A stretch of DNA of 64,000 nucleotides from Streptomyces sp. NL15-2K (GCF_030551255.1 NZ_CP130630.1:11717001-11781000); one strand, 5' to 3'. Shown: positions 8,100 through 17,065, counted from the stretch's first letter. Numbers and translations: made by a program. Notes: generated by a model not told the origin, from the letters alone.

Positions 8100-9037
8100 C
8101 GCACCCTCACTTTCGGGTTGAGCCAGCCGTTGAGGAGGTCCACGGCCAGATTGACGACGATGACCATGAGGACCGCCAGCAGCATCACGCCCATGATCAC
8201 CGGGATGTCGCCCTGCTGGGACGCGTTGAAGGCGAAGCTCCCGAAGCCGGGCAGCGCGAAGACGTTCTCGATGACGAGCGAGCCGCCGAGCATGGTGAGG
8301 AACTCCAGCGAGAGCACGGTGAGCGCGGGGCCCGCGGCGTTGCGCAGCACATGACGCAGAACGATCCGCCGAGGCGAGAGTCCGCGGGTGCGCAGCGTAC
8401 GTACATAGTCCTTGCGCAGTTCGTCGATCATCGCGCCGCGCACCTGGGCGGTGAGGGTGGCGATGCCCGCGATCATGAGCGCCGCCACCGGAATGACGAT
8501 GCTCGTCGCCCACTTCACGGGGTTCTCGGTGAACGGGGTGTATCCCGTGGCCGGCAGCCAGCTCAGCTTGATCGCGAACGCATAAACCAGGGCGATGGCG
8601 AGCAGCAGCGACGGCACCAGGTACCCCACGAGAGAAATGCCCTGGGCGAGCTTGTCGGCCCCGCCGCCCCGGGTGGCCGCGGTGACGCCGAGCGCCACGC
8701 TGACCACGGCCGTGATCAGCAGCGCCGTGACCACGACGGACAGGGTGACACCGAGGCGGTCCATGACCGCCGCCCGGACCGGTTCGCTGGTGAAGTAGGA
8801 CGTCCCCAGATCGCCGCGCACCGCGTGCGTGAGCCAGTCGGCGTACTGCACGAGGACCGGGCGGTCCATGCCCAGGGACTCCATACGGGCCTCGACTTCG
8901 GCAGCCGTGGCCCCGGCGCCCAGCAGGCTCGCGGCGACGTCGTCGAAGCTGAAGCTGAGCAGCCAGAAGGTGATCACCGAGATGAGCAGTGCGAGCACCA
9001 GGCCGGCCCCGAGCCTGCGCAGTACGTAGAGGATCAC
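8096..9037 (-). CDS. ABC transporter permease (DppB family)
   Basis: A 313-residue inner-membrane permease. It begins MILYVLRRLGAGLVLALLISVITFWLL, the typical DppB first helix, and has the conserved large loop with ARMESLGMDRPVLVQY. The EAA motif DYVRTLRTRGLSPRRIVLRH couples it to an ATPase, and FALPGFG follows. GTG 9037 overlaps the stop of the substrate-binding protein gene (GTGA). It forms the translocation channel with the permease half of the fused protein. Confidence 0.92.
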   Translation of the reverse strand: MILYVLRRLGAGLVLALLISVITFWLLSFSFDDVAASLLGAGATAAEVEARMESLGMDRPVLVQYADWLTHAVRGDLGTSYFTSEPVRAAVMDRLGVTLSVVVTALLITAVVSVALGVTAATRGGGADKLAQGISLVGYLVPSLLLAIALVYAFAIKLSWLPATGYTPFTENPVKWATSIVIPVAALMIAGIATLTAQVRGAMIDELRKDYVRTLRTRGLSPRRIVLRHVLRNAAGPALTVLSLEFLTMLGGSLVIENVFALPGFGSFAFNASQQGDIPVIMGVMLLAVLMVIVVNLAVDLLNGWLNPKVRVR

Positions 9038-10602
9038 CGGCCTGCCTCCTGGTCCGTGGTGCCGAACCAGCGGATGGTCGGGATGTGGTTCTCGCCGCGG
9101 TTGAGCATGGTGATGCCGTCTTTGGTGAACCACTGGCGGTCGAGGCTGAGCAGGGGTACGTCCCAGACCTCGCGGGTCAGGAAGGCATTGATCTCCTGTG
9201 CGAGCTCGGCGCTCTTGCCCGGGTCGGTCTCGCGGTGGAACTCGCGCATCAGTTCGTCGAGTTCAGGGTCCCTGGTCCCCCAGGGGTTGTGCGAGGTGTT
9301 GGTCGAGATGTGCCAGTTGAGTTCACGCGGGAAGGCGTTGGCGGACTCGACGGTGAAGTACATCGGGTATTTCTTCGACGAGTACGCCGAATACGTCCGC
9401 TGGGGCGGTATGGCGTCCCAGCTGACCTTGATGCCGATGTCCGCGAGCGACTGCGTGATCGTCGACACGAACGGCTTGGCGTAGACGATCTCCGGCATCC
9501 GCACGGAGAACCCGTTGGGGTATCCGGCGTCGGCGAGGAGTTTCCTGGCCTTCTCGGGGTCGTAGTCGAAGGAACCGTCGAGCTCGGGGGCGTGGGCGGG
9601 GCCGTTCGGGCTGAACTGCTGCTGCATCGGCCGGCCTGCCCCCTTCACCAGCTGTTTGTTGATCTTCTCGCGGTCGAAGGCCATCGCGATCGCCCGGCGG
9701 ACTCGTACATCACCGAAGGCGGGCTCCACCTCGCCTCGGCGGTCGCCCAGGACGAGCATCGCGAGCGAGTTGGCCTCGACATTCGTCTTCTTGAAGCCGG
9801 CCGCCTCCACGCGTTTGTGGTCCTCCACCCGTACGCTGCCGGCGTTGAGCTGCCCCGACTGCAGCGCGTTCGTGTACGCCCCCGGATCCCGCATGAGCCG
9901 GATGTCGATGGTGCGGAACGGGAAGGCCTTCGCGTTCCAGTAGTCGTCACGCCGCTTCAGCACGAAGACCGTTCCGGCCTCGCTCTTCTTCGTATCCAGT
10001 ACGTACGGCCCCGAGCTGACGGGGTTGCGCGCGGTGCGCTTGTCGTCCACCGTCTCAGGGTCCGCGATCACACCGCCCTCGGTGGCCAGGGCGTGGAGCA
10101 GTACGGCGTCGGGCGCGTCGAGCGTGAACACCACCGTGCGCTTGTCCGGCGTCGCCACCTCGTCCACGCGTTTGAACAGCGCCCGAGCCGGTCCCGCCGT
10201 CTTCATGGTGTGCTCCACGGTCGCCTTCACCGCGGCGGCGTCGACCTCGGCGCCACTGCTGAAGGTCATGCCGGAGCGCAGCTTCAAGGTGAGGGTGCGG
10301 CGGTCGTCGCTGTACTTCCAGCTCTCGGCCGCGTTGGGCCCGATCTTCCCCTTGTTGTCGGTGTACAGGAGCGTGTCGTACAGCGATGTCCACACGAACG
10401 CGTTCTCGCTCATGGTGAGTTGAGCGGGGTCGAGGGAGTTCGGCGCGGTCTGGACGGCGAGCTTGAGCGCCTCGCCGCCCTGCGTTGCGCTGTCGGACTC
10501 GCCGGTGAAGCCGCAGGCGGTGGCGGACGACAGGGTGATCAGCGCGGTCGCCGCGGCGAGGGCGGGAGTGTGCGGGCGTGGCCTGTGCAGTCGAAGTGGC
10601 AT
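9034..10602 (-). CDS. Solute-binding lipoprotein of a peptide-type ABC transporter
   Basis: A 522-residue SBP family 5 protein. The signal peptide ends at a plausible lipobox with Cys30 (LSSATAC), so it should be anchored outside the membrane. The pattern YDTLLYTDNKGKIGPNAAESWKYS, then DDYWNAKAF, then DVRVRRAIAMAFDREKI is typical of DppA/OppA proteins. ATG 10602 has AAGGAAG upstream. It starts 72 bases after the beta-glucuronidase stop, which makes glucuronide conjugates a reasonable ligand, since some members of this family bind glycosides. That ligand is inferred only from context. Confidence 0.9.
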   Translation of the reverse strand: MPLRLHRPRPHTPALAAATALITLSSATACGFTGESDSATQGGEALKLAVQTAPNSLDPAQLTMSENAFVWTSLYDTLLYTDNKGKIGPNAAESWKYSDDRRTLTLKLRSGMTFSSGAEVDAAAVKATVEHTMKTAGPARALFKRVDEVATPDKRTVVFTLDAPDAVLLHALATEGGVIADPETVDDKRTARNPVSSGPYVLDTKKSEAGTVFVLKRRDDYWNAKAFPFRTIDIRLMRDPGAYTNALQSGQLNAGSVRVEDHKRVEAAGFKKTNVEANSLAMLVLGDRRGEVEPAFGDVRVRRAIAMAFDREKINKQLVKGAGRPMQQQFSPNGPAHAPELDGSFDYDPEKARKLLADAGYPNGFSVRMPEIVYAKPFVSTITQSLADIGIKVSWDAIPPQRTYSAYSSKKYPMYFTVESANAFPRELNWHISTNTSHNPWGTRDPELDELMREFHRETDPGKSAELAQEINAFLTREVWDVPLLSLDRQWFTKDGITMLNRGENHIPTIRWFGTTDQEAGR

Positions 10603-10674
10603 CTCACGAACTTCCTTGTTCGGGGACGTTCCGATGGGGTGTTCAGGAGTGCTGTGCACGAGGGCTGTCGACTC

Positions 10675-12462
10675 TCACGCGGTAGGTTTGCGCGACCCGT
10701 TCCGCCGCCATCGGGCCCGGAGGGTGTGGGCCGCGGCCTTCGGCTGGCGCTGCCGGGTGAAGACGCCCTTCTTGTTGCCGTCGACCCGGTGGATGCCGTT
10801 GGAGGTGCGGAAGTCGGCGAAGTTCCAGACCTGTTCGCCGACCACCGCGTCAAAGCGGTCGAAGACGCGGTGGTGGATCTCCAGGAGGGACTTCTGGTAT
10901 TCCTCGGTCCACGGGATGTCCCAGACCGAGTGCAGGCCGCTGATGGTGTCGGCGCCGTACTCGCTCATCACGATCGGTTTGCCGTGCGTCTTCACCCAGT
11001 CCGCGATCTCGGCCTCGAGGGCGGCCTCGGCGGTGGTGAGGTCGCCGTTGGCCAGGTACCAGCCGTGGTAGCGGTTGAGGCACAGGACGTCGAAGAGGTC
11101 GGCGATCCGGTCGTTGGCGGGGCTGGCGAACATGAAACTGGCGTAGGTCACCGGGCGGGTCGGATCGAGCTCGCGGACCAGCTCGACCAGCGGCTCGAAG
11201 TACTCGCGTGAGCCGTCCTCGTTGGACGCCGGCTCGTTGGAGACGCACCACATGACGACGCTGGGGTGGTTCTTGTCGCGGGCGATCAGCTCCCGCAGTT
11301 CGCGCGCGTGGGCCTGTCGGGTCTCTACGCTCATGGTCTCGGGCGAGAAGGTGGGGCGCTTGTCGGGGTTGGCGATACCGCCCTCGATGAAGAGGTTGAG
11401 CCCGACGGCCGCCGACTCGTCGATGACGACGAAGCCCTGCCGGTCGGCGAGGTCGAGGACCTCTTCGGCGTACGGATAGTGCGTGGTGCGGAAGGAGTTG
11501 GCGCCGGTCCACCGCATGAGCTCGAAGTCGTGGACGAGGTAGGCGTTGTCGTGGCCCTTGCCGCGAACGGCCGTGTCCTCGTGCTTGCCGAAGCCGGTGA
11601 GGTAGAAGGGCTCGCCGTTGATCAGCAGTTGGGTGCCGCGGATCTCGACGGTGCGGATGCCCACGGCCAGCGGGTAGCTGTCGATCACGGTGTCCCCGTC
11701 GAGGACTTCGGTGACCAGCTCGTACAGATACGCCTTGCCGGGCTGCCAGAGCTTGGCTCCCGGGACCCGCAGCATTCCCCGGGCGCCGGGGCTGGTGGCC
11801 ACTTCGGTCCCGCCGGCGTCGAGCAGACGCACCCGTACATCGGCAGGCTCCGTGGTGACGACGGAGTAATCGACGAGCCCGGTTGTCCCCTCGATATCCG
11901 TGACGACCGTGACATCCCCGACTCGCACGGCGGGGGCGCAGTGCAGTGAGACCGAGCGGGCGAGTCCGGCGTAGTTGTAGAAGTCGTGCAGGTACTTCTG
12001 CTGCCGGCGCCCGTCCTCGGCGACGGTGATGCGGCCGGGCGGAATGGTGGTGTTGGTGAGTTCGTTGCCGACCGCGATGGTCAGCCGGAACTCGTCCCCG
12101 GCGCTCACCGCGTCGGTGATGTCGGCGTCGAAGGGCGTGTAGCCACCGACGTGCTCGGTGACCAGCACATCATCGACGTATACCCGACCGGTGTGCGTGG
12201 CCGCGTCGACCCGGACGAAGATCCGCTCCCCGGCCCAGCCACGCGGCACCCGGACCGTGCGCTGATACCAGACCCAACCGACGTGGTCGCGGATCGCCGG
12301 GTCGGTGAACAGGTCGTTGTAGCTCGCCGGTACGGGGGCTTCCAAGGGTGTGTCCAGCGGTCCCCGCCACGGCTCGGCGCCGACCGCCGTGTCGATGGCG
12401 AACCGCCACAGTCCGTCGAGCGACACGACTTCACGCGTGCTGGTGGCCTTGGGCTTCAGCAT
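10675..12462 (-). CDS. uidA: Beta-glucuronidase (glycoside hydrolase family 2)
   Basis: A 595-residue GH2 enzyme, close to the 603 residues of E. coli GUS. The acid/base is Glu410 (WCVSNEP) and the nucleophile Glu501 (VMSEYGADT). FGKHED and the NxKG motif in DGNKKGVFTRQRQPK match the glucuronate-carboxylate recognition motif of GUS, which separates it from beta-galactosidases. No signal peptide is seen, so it should act in the cytoplasm on imported conjugates. ATG 12462 follows AGGAGAG. It leads the operon with the ABC transporter and is divergent from a TetR gene, its likely repressor. Confidence 0.93.
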   Translation of the reverse strand: MLKPKATSTREVVSLDGLWRFAIDTAVGAEPWRGPLDTPLEAPVPASYNDLFTDPAIRDHVGWVWYQRTVRVPRGWAGERIFVRVDAATHTGRVYVDDVLVTEHVGGYTPFDADITDAVSAGDEFRLTIAVGNELTNTTIPPGRITVAEDGRRQQKYLHDFYNYAGLARSVSLHCAPAVRVGDVTVVTDIEGTTGLVDYSVVTTEPADVRVRLLDAGGTEVATSPGARGMLRVPGAKLWQPGKAYLYELVTEVLDGDTVIDSYPLAVGIRTVEIRGTQLLINGEPFYLTGFGKHEDTAVRGKGHDNAYLVHDFELMRWTGANSFRTTHYPYAEEVLDLADRQGFVVIDESAAVGLNLFIEGGIANPDKRPTFSPETMSVETRQAHARELRELIARDKNHPSVVMWCVSNEPASNEDGSREYFEPLVELVRELDPTRPVTYASFMFASPANDRIADLFDVLCLNRYHGWYLANGDLTTAEAALEAEIADWVKTHGKPIVMSEYGADTISGLHSVWDIPWTEEYQKSLLEIHHRVFDRFDAVVGEQVWNFADFRTSNGIHRVDGNKKGVFTRQRQPKAAAHTLRARWRRNGSRKPTA

Positions 12463-12503
12463 GTTCTCTCCTGTCGGAGGCGGCTCGGGAGGGAGATGGC
12501 GCT

Positions 12504-12563
12504 GGAAAGCTTGTGCCGGGGGCGGTACGCAGCGGAAAGCTTGTGCCGGGGGCGGTACGCAGC
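12504..12563. repeat. Perfect tandem duplication of a 30-bp unit
   Basis: Two identical 30-base units (12504-12533 and 12534-12563) begin GGAAAGCTTGTGCCGGGG and end GGTACGCAGC. They lie upstream of uidA in the 262-base gap shared with the divergent TetR gene, so the copy number could alter spacing between the promoter and operator. The unit contains AAGCTT and GGTACGC but no clear inverted repeat. Confidence 0.9.
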
Positions 12564-12691
12564 CGACCGGGCCCGGATCCGGCCGCGGTTCGCCCGTCGC
12601 GTGCGCAGCCGCGATGTGCACGTAGGCCTGCTTCCGGCAACGACGGCCGGAACCACGACTGCGGGTGGTAGCGTGACCGTACCACCAAAAC

Positions 12692-12705
12692 AGCAACGTG
12701 TTGCT
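12692..12705. promoter_or_regulatory. Operator candidate AGCAACGTGTTGCT
   Basis: A perfect 14-base palindrome located 20 bases before the TetR start, within the uidA-TetR intergenic region. Its position and symmetry fit autorepression by the adjacent TetR protein and control of the divergent glucuronidase-transporter operon. Confidence 0.65.
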
Positions 12706-12724
12706 AGTTTAGACGGGAGTTTGC

Positions 12725-13342
12725 ATGGCGACTACGGGACGGGGCCCCTACGCCAAGACCGCCGAGGTAAGACGCAAGATCCTTCAGGCGTGTGTCGACG
12801 CGTTCGGCGGCGCCGGATTCCACGGCTCGAACACCAAGGACATCGCCCAGCGCGCCGGGATCAGCCACACCGGCCTTCGCCATCACTTCCCCACGAAGGA
12901 AGACCTGCTCATCGCCCTCCTCGAACTCCGCGCCGAGCACAGCTCACAGCTGCTGACGGAACTGAACGCCCGTACACCGGAAACGGATCCGCTGGACGCG
13001 CTCCGGGGTCAGCTGGCGGTCCTCCGCGAGAACCAGCAGAGCCCTGGAATGATCGGACTGCACTCCGTGCTCTCCGGCGAAGCGACCTCCCCGGATCACC
13101 CCGCGCACGGCTACTACGTCAAGCGTTACCAGGACATCCGCCGGTACTACACGCAGGCGTTCACCGCACTCGCCGAGCGCGGCGACCTCAACGCCACCTT
13201 TCCCCCGGCACAGCTCGCGACCATCACGATCTCACTGATCAACGGCTTGCAGGCGCAGTGGCTGTACGACCGGGAATCGGTCGACATCGAGGGCACGGTA
13301 CGCGACTTCCTCGCATCCGTGGTTCCCGCGCTCGGACGCTGA
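12725..13342 (+). CDS. TetR/AcrR family regulator
   Basis: A 205-residue TetR protein. The helix-turn-helix is TKDIAQRAGISHTGLRHHF (about 38-56) after the start GRGPYAKTAEVRRKIL. It is divergent from uidA with a perfect palindrome in between, so it most likely represses the glucuronidase-transporter operon and itself, with release by a glucuronide or aglycone. The opening GPYAKT and the HHFxxKxxLL segment are shared with the TetR at 54396-55010, so the two are related. GGGAG precedes the ATG. Confidence 0.9.
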   Translation: MATTGRGPYAKTAEVRRKILQACVDAFGGAGFHGSNTKDIAQRAGISHTGLRHHFPTKEDLLIALLELRAEHSSQLLTELNARTPETDPLDALRGQLAVLRENQQSPGMIGLHSVLSGEATSPDHPAHGYYVKRYQDIRRYYTQAFTALAERGDLNATFPPAQLATITISLINGLQAQWLYDRESVDIEGTVRDFLASVVPALGR

Positions 13343-13418
13343 AGCCTGCCACCGATGCGAACGCAGGGCTGCCTTCTCGCGCCGCAGTGATGGGTCGTGC
13401 TGTAGGTACGGGGACCAC

Positions 13419-14216
13419 TCAGTCCCGGAAGCGCAGCAGTGCTTCCTGGGCGAACGCGGCCGCCAGCGCTCCCTGCCGGCTCAGCACGTCGCCCAGACCG
13501 TACGCGCGGCCGTGGGCGGCGAGTGGGCTTCGCTGGCGCAGCAGCAGCCAGTCGTCCGTGCGCAGCGGACGGTGGAACCACACGGTGTGCGAGGTGACCG
13601 CGGAGGCGAAGGCGCCCCCCGCGTCCCGCTGGGACAGGCCGTCCACCGGGCGCAGCGCCGTGCCGATGAGGGTCAGGTCCGTGGCGTACGCGAGAAGCGC
13701 CGGCCCCAGCTCCGGTGCGACGGGCGGGGTGCGCAGCCACAGATCCAGCGTCGGCGGGCCCACGGCGGGCGCGTCGAGGTCGGCGTGCGAACGCGCCTGG
13801 AAGGGCAGAAGGTCGAGCGACAGGGCGTGCTCGGGCCCGGGAAGGTCCGGCAGGGGAGCGGCGGTCTGGCGGTCCGGACCGTCCTCCCACGTGTGCATGC
13901 TCGCCGTCGCGACCGCCACCGTGCGGTGCCCTTGCGCCGCCTCCAGGCGGACGGTCGCGAAACTGCGGCCTTGGTGGGGGCAGTCGGTGGTATACCTGAC
14001 CGGCTCTTCGCCGCTCCCCTCGCGTACGAAGACCGTGTGCAGTGACTTGACCGCCTTGCCGGGGGCGGTGAGGCAGGCCGCCTGCACGAACTGCGCCAGT
14101 AACTGCCCGCCGTAGAGCCGGTGGTACGGAAGCTGCTGCGAGCGTCCCTCGTACGCCTGATCCCCGACGGGCTTGAGGACCAGGCAGTCCAGGAGGTCGG
14201 TCCAGCGGTCTGTCAT
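13419..14216 (-). CDS. Acyl-CoA thioesterase, TesB-like double hot-dog
   Basis: A 265-residue protein with the TesB layout: an N-terminal hot-dog (YGGQLLAQFVQAA, KSLHTVFVREG, GRSFATVRLEAAQ) and a C-terminal hot-dog (DLTLIGTAL, SHTVWFHRPLRTDDWLLL, LSRQGALAAAFAQE). It would hydrolyse an acyl-CoA and release CoA. In E. coli TesB the WFHR motif is preceded by Asp-His; here it is Ser-His, so the Asp of the Asp-Thr-Gln triad is replaced and activity may be altered. It is the last gene of the operon that starts at 17039, with a 33-base gap to the upstream gene. Confidence 0.85.
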   Translation of the reverse strand: MTDRWTDLLDCLVLKPVGDQAYEGRSQQLPYHRLYGGQLLAQFVQAACLTAPGKAVKSLHTVFVREGSGEEPVRYTTDCPHQGRSFATVRLEAAQGHRTVAVATASMHTWEDGPDRQTAAPLPDLPGPEHALSLDLLPFQARSHADLDAPAVGPPTLDLWLRTPPVAPELGPALLAYATDLTLIGTALRPVDGLSQRDAGGAFASAVTSHTVWFHRPLRTDDWLLLRQRSPLAAHGRAYGLGDVLSRQGALAAAFAQEALLRFRD

Positions 14217-14249
14217 GTTGTCGGCTCCGGATGTCCGGCGGGACGGGGA

Positions 14250-15038
14250 TCACAGGTGTACGAGGCGGGGCACCGCGCCCCGGGCCGCCAGCACCCGGCC
14301 CGCCTCGCGGGTGAGTTCGCGGGTATTGCCGAGCAGGCCGTCGAGGACGAGCGTGCGTTTGACGTGCCGGTGCAGCGGGTGCTCGGCGGTGAAGCCGAGA
14401 CCGCCGAGCGCCTGCTGGCAGTGGCGGGCGGCGGTGAGCGCGGCCCGGCCCGCGGCGGCCTTGGCGAGCAGCGAGCTGAGGTCGCCGTCGGCGTGCACCA
14501 GCGTCGCCTCGGCGCCCTCCAGGGCGACCAGGGTCTCGGCGAGGCGGTGGCGGAGGGCCTGGAAGGAGGCGAGCGGGCGGCCGAACTGGTGCCGGTCCAG
14601 GACGTGCCGGCGGGCGAGCGCCAGCATGGCGTGGCCCGTGCCCAGCAGCCACCAGGCCAGCGCCTGCCGGCCGAGCGTCAGCGGGACCGGGGCGCCCTCG
14701 GCAACGCTCAGGAGCGGAAGTCCGGGGTCGACGGCGGTGCCGGTGACGCTCGTCTCGCGGCTCCACTCCACCCACTGCCCGCCGGCATACGGCATGGGGA
14801 GCGCGCCGCCGAGCGGGCGGCCCATCTCGTACAGCAGCACGTCGTTGACCAGGGGTGCGTGCGCGCCCGTCTCGCCGAGCAGGCGGAAGACGGCGCGGAT
14901 TGCGGCGGACGGCTCCTCGGCCAGCATGTCGGGCCATCCGAGTTCGGTCAGTGCCGCGTCGAGTCCGCCGCCGGAGGGCGTGGCGGTCATCGTCTTGCGC
15001 AGGGTCTCCTCGAGCAGTTCGCGTTCCTCGGCATCCAC
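14250..15038 (-). CDS. Acyl-CoA dehydrogenase, short subunit of a heteromeric pair
   Basis: This protein has 262 residues, well under the usual 380. It has a shortened N-terminal and middle part, then the C-terminal helical domain with LDRHQFGRPLASFQALRHRLAE and CQQALGGLGFTAEHPLHRHVKR. Steroid-type FadE enzymes are built from one full-length and one shortened subunit encoded side by side; this gene and the next upstream one (15043-16182, 4 bases away) fit that pattern. GTG 15038 follows AAAGGAG. Alone it is unlikely to be an active dehydrogenase. The substrate is unknown. Confidence 0.83.
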   Translation of the reverse strand: MDAEERELLEETLRKTMTATPSGGGLDAALTELGWPDMLAEEPSAAIRAVFRLLGETGAHAPLVNDVLLYEMGRPLGGALPMPYAGGQWVEWSRETSVTGTAVDPGLPLLSVAEGAPVPLTLGRQALAWWLLGTGHAMLALARRHVLDRHQFGRPLASFQALRHRLAETLVALEGAEATLVHADGDLSSLLAKAAAGRAALTAARHCQQALGGLGFTAEHPLHRHVKRTLVLDGLLGNTRELTREAGRVLAARGAVPRLVHL

Positions 15039-15042
15039 GGCC

Positions 15043-16182
15043 CTACTCCTTTCCCAGCCCGAGCAGGCGCCGCGCGACGATGTTGCGCTGCACCTCGGCC
15101 GTGCCGCCGTAGATGGTGGCGGCCCGCGAATAGAGGTATTCGGTGCGCCAGGCGGAGTCGTGCAGCTCGACGGCGCCCGGCAGCACATCCCGGACGGTGT
15201 CGAGAAGTTGCTGCTCCGCCGTGGCGAGCAGGATCTTGTCCACCGAGGTCTCCGGGCCCAGCCGGGCGCCGTCGGCGAGCCGGTGCTGCGTCGTGAGCGA
15301 GCGGCAGCGCACCGTATGCAACGCGAGATACGCCTCGCCGAGGGCCGCTGCCTCATCGCCGGGCGCGGCGGCATCGTCGAGCAGCCGGTCCAGGCGGGTG
15401 TACAGGTGCGCCACGCGGTGCCAGAAGCAGGTGGAGCGCTCGTGCGGCAGCAGATCCATGGCCAGCCGCCAGCCGTCGCCCGGTCGGCCGAGGATCCGGT
15501 CGGCCGGAATGCGCACGTCGTCCAGGAACACCTCGGCGAACTCGTCGACGCCATGCATCGTGCGCAGCGGGCGGACCGTGACCCCAGGGGTGTCCATGTC
15601 GAGGAAGAAGGCGCTGATCCCGGCATGGCCCGGGTCGGGACCGGTACGCGCCAGCAGGACACACCGCGCCGCGTACTGCGCCAGGCTCGTCCACACCTTC
15701 TGCCCGTTGATCACCCAGGTGTCGCCGTCGCGCACCGCCCGGGTGGTGAGGGAGGCCAGGTCGCTGCCGGAGCCGGGCTCGGAGAAGCCCTGACACCACT
15801 GCTCCTGTCCGCTCAGCAGCCGCGGGACCATGGCGGCGGCCAGGGCGGGGGGCGCGTACGACAGCAGGGTGGGCACGAGGACCTCGACCATCGAGTACAG
15901 GCCGGGCTCGGCCAGTTCGCGCGCGGCCACCTCCTCGCCGAGCACCGCCCGCAGCACGCTCGGCCCGCCGCGTCCGCCGACCGCCTCCGGCCAGCCGTAG
16001 CGCATCCATCCCGCGTCCCACAGCTCGCGGCGCACCCGGTCGAGCTGGGCGACCTGCGCGTCGAGCGAGCCGTCGTAGCCCGCGCCGGGGGACAGGTCGT
16101 GCTCGTCCAGCCAGGCGCGCAGCCCGCTGCGGTAGGTGTCGGCTGGGGGTCCGGGGGTCGTCCCCCGGGAAAATACCGTCAC
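15043..16182 (-). CDS. Acyl-CoA dehydrogenase, full-length subunit
   Basis: A 379-residue FAD-dependent acyl-CoA dehydrogenase with GFSEPGSGSDLASLTT, WVINGQKVWTS and the C-terminal TIYGGTAEVQRNIVARRLLGL. The usual IYEGT glutamate position is Gly, as in several FadE proteins that use a base elsewhere. It should introduce an alpha-beta double bond in partnership with the short subunit encoded next. GTG 16182 overlaps the stop of the SnoaL-like gene (GTGA). The operon is PPOX, SnoaL-like, this gene, short subunit, TesB. Confidence 0.88.
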   Translation of the reverse strand: MTVFSRGTTPGPPADTYRSGLRAWLDEHDLSPGAGYDGSLDAQVAQLDRVRRELWDAGWMRYGWPEAVGGRGGPSVLRAVLGEEVAARELAEPGLYSMVEVLVPTLLSYAPPALAAAMVPRLLSGQEQWCQGFSEPGSGSDLASLTTRAVRDGDTWVINGQKVWTSLAQYAARCVLLARTGPDPGHAGISAFFLDMDTPGVTVRPLRTMHGVDEFAEVFLDDVRIPADRILGRPGDGWRLAMDLLPHERSTCFWHRVAHLYTRLDRLLDDAAAPGDEAAALGEAYLALHTVRCRSLTTQHRLADGARLGPETSVDKILLATAEQQLLDTVRDVLPGAVELHDSAWRTEYLYSRAATIYGGTAEVQRNIVARRLLGLGKE

Positions 16183-16622
16183 GGCCGGGAGCGCTCGAAG
16201 GCGTGCGGGATGCCCGAGTCGTGGGCGCCGCTGCGGCGGATGAAGGTCATGGCGCGGGTGCGCAGCCGCCAGCCGTCGGGGGTGCGCACGTAGGTGTCGC
16301 TGTAGTAGCCGATGCGCATGGCGTGCGTGGCGTCCTCCACGAAGCACAGTGGCTGGATCCCGGTGGCCGTGCGCCGGTCCTCGGCGAAGTCGACGGCGGG
16401 CGTGCCGGTGAGGAAGAGCCCCTTGGGTGCGGCGGCGATCAGCTCAGGGAAGTCGTCGAGCGGGTAGGTGTCGCCGAAGGCGCTGTAGCTGCCGTCCGGC
16501 GTGAAGACGGCGAGCACGCGGTCGATGTCGCCGCGGGTCATGGCGACGGCGTAACGGGCCAGCATTTGCTGGATGTCGGCCAGGTCCTCGCAAGCGTGGG
16601 GGAGAATTGAATTCTCGCTCAT
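16179..16622 (-). CDS. SnoaL/NTF2-like protein
   Basis: A protein of 147 residues from ATG 16622, or 153 from GTG 16640. The pattern DLADIQQMLARYAVAMTRGDIDRVLAVFTPDG, then GRATG-like TATGIQPLCFV, then GYYSDTYVRTPDGWRLRTR is the SnoaL-like NTF2 fold. Members include small dehydratases, isomerases and cyclases, and some act beside FadE subunits in steroid catabolism. No catalytic residue set can be named. A perfect palindrome (16602-16616) overlaps codons 2-7 from the ATG, which suggests repression right at the gene start. Confidence 0.8.
   Translation of the reverse strand: MSENSILPHACEDLADIQQMLARYAVAMTRGDIDRVLAVFTPDGSYSAFGDTYPLDDFPELIAAAPKGLFLTGTPAVDFAEDRRTATGIQPLCFVEDATHAMRIGYYSDTYVRTPDGWRLRTRAMTFIRRSGAHDSGIPHAFERSRP
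16602..16616. promoter_or_regulatory. Perfect palindrome GAGAAT-TGA-ATTCTC at operon start
   Basis: GAGAATTGAATTCTC is a perfect 15-base palindrome over the first codons of the SnoaL-like gene. A TTGACG hexamer on the minus strand (16652-16657), just past the PPOX stop, could be the -35 of an internal promoter controlled from here. It matches the sites at 2566-2580 and 51400-51414. Confidence 0.6.
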
Positions 16623-16667
16623 AGCGTATGACGTTTTCACCTCGGTGAGTCGGCGTCAAGGCGGCAG

Positions 16668-17039
16668 TCACCGGCGCGGCTTCGGAAAGTCCCACTCGGG
16701 CGTGCGTAGTTCGTCGTTCGGTGCGCCCCTGCGCGGCGTCTCGCCGACCACCTCGACACGGCCGCGCAGCTCGACCCCGCGGAGCCGGATGAAATCCAGG
16801 CCGCCTTCATCCGCGATCGCACTCGATCTCGGACCGCGTCCGAGATCGGTCCACCGCCGGCTGTGCAGCAGCGAGTTCAGCCAGATGTGCGTGCCGTCCC
16901 GGACGAACCACAGGGCGCTCACATGCGGCTGCCCACCAGGGCCGATCGTGCCCAGCCGGCAGACCGGCCCCGCCTGGAGGAAGGCGTCGAGTTCGGGCCG
17001 CGTCATGGCGATGGCGGCCCCGCGGCGCTGTGCAGCCAT
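16668..17039 (-). CDS. PPOX-class flavin/F420-binding protein
   Basis: A 123-residue protein with the start of a pyridoxamine-phosphate-oxidase-like split barrel: TRPELDAFLQAGPVCRLGTIGPGGQPHVSALWFV, then IWLNSLLHSRRWTDL. Such proteins bind FMN, F420 or haem; the actinomycete members of this length are often F420-dependent. No further assignment is possible. ATG 17039 follows GGGAGA. It heads the minus-strand operon and is divergent from the Liv-type transporter, with an inverted repeat between them. Confidence 0.75.
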   Translation of the reverse strand: MAAQRRGAAIAMTRPELDAFLQAGPVCRLGTIGPGGQPHVSALWFVRDGTHIWLNSLLHSRRWTDLGRGPRSSAIADEGGLDFIRLRGVELRGRVEVVGETPRRGAPNDELRTPEWDFPKPRR

Positions 17040-17065
17040 ATGGTCTCCCGTGTCCGGATGGTTGA

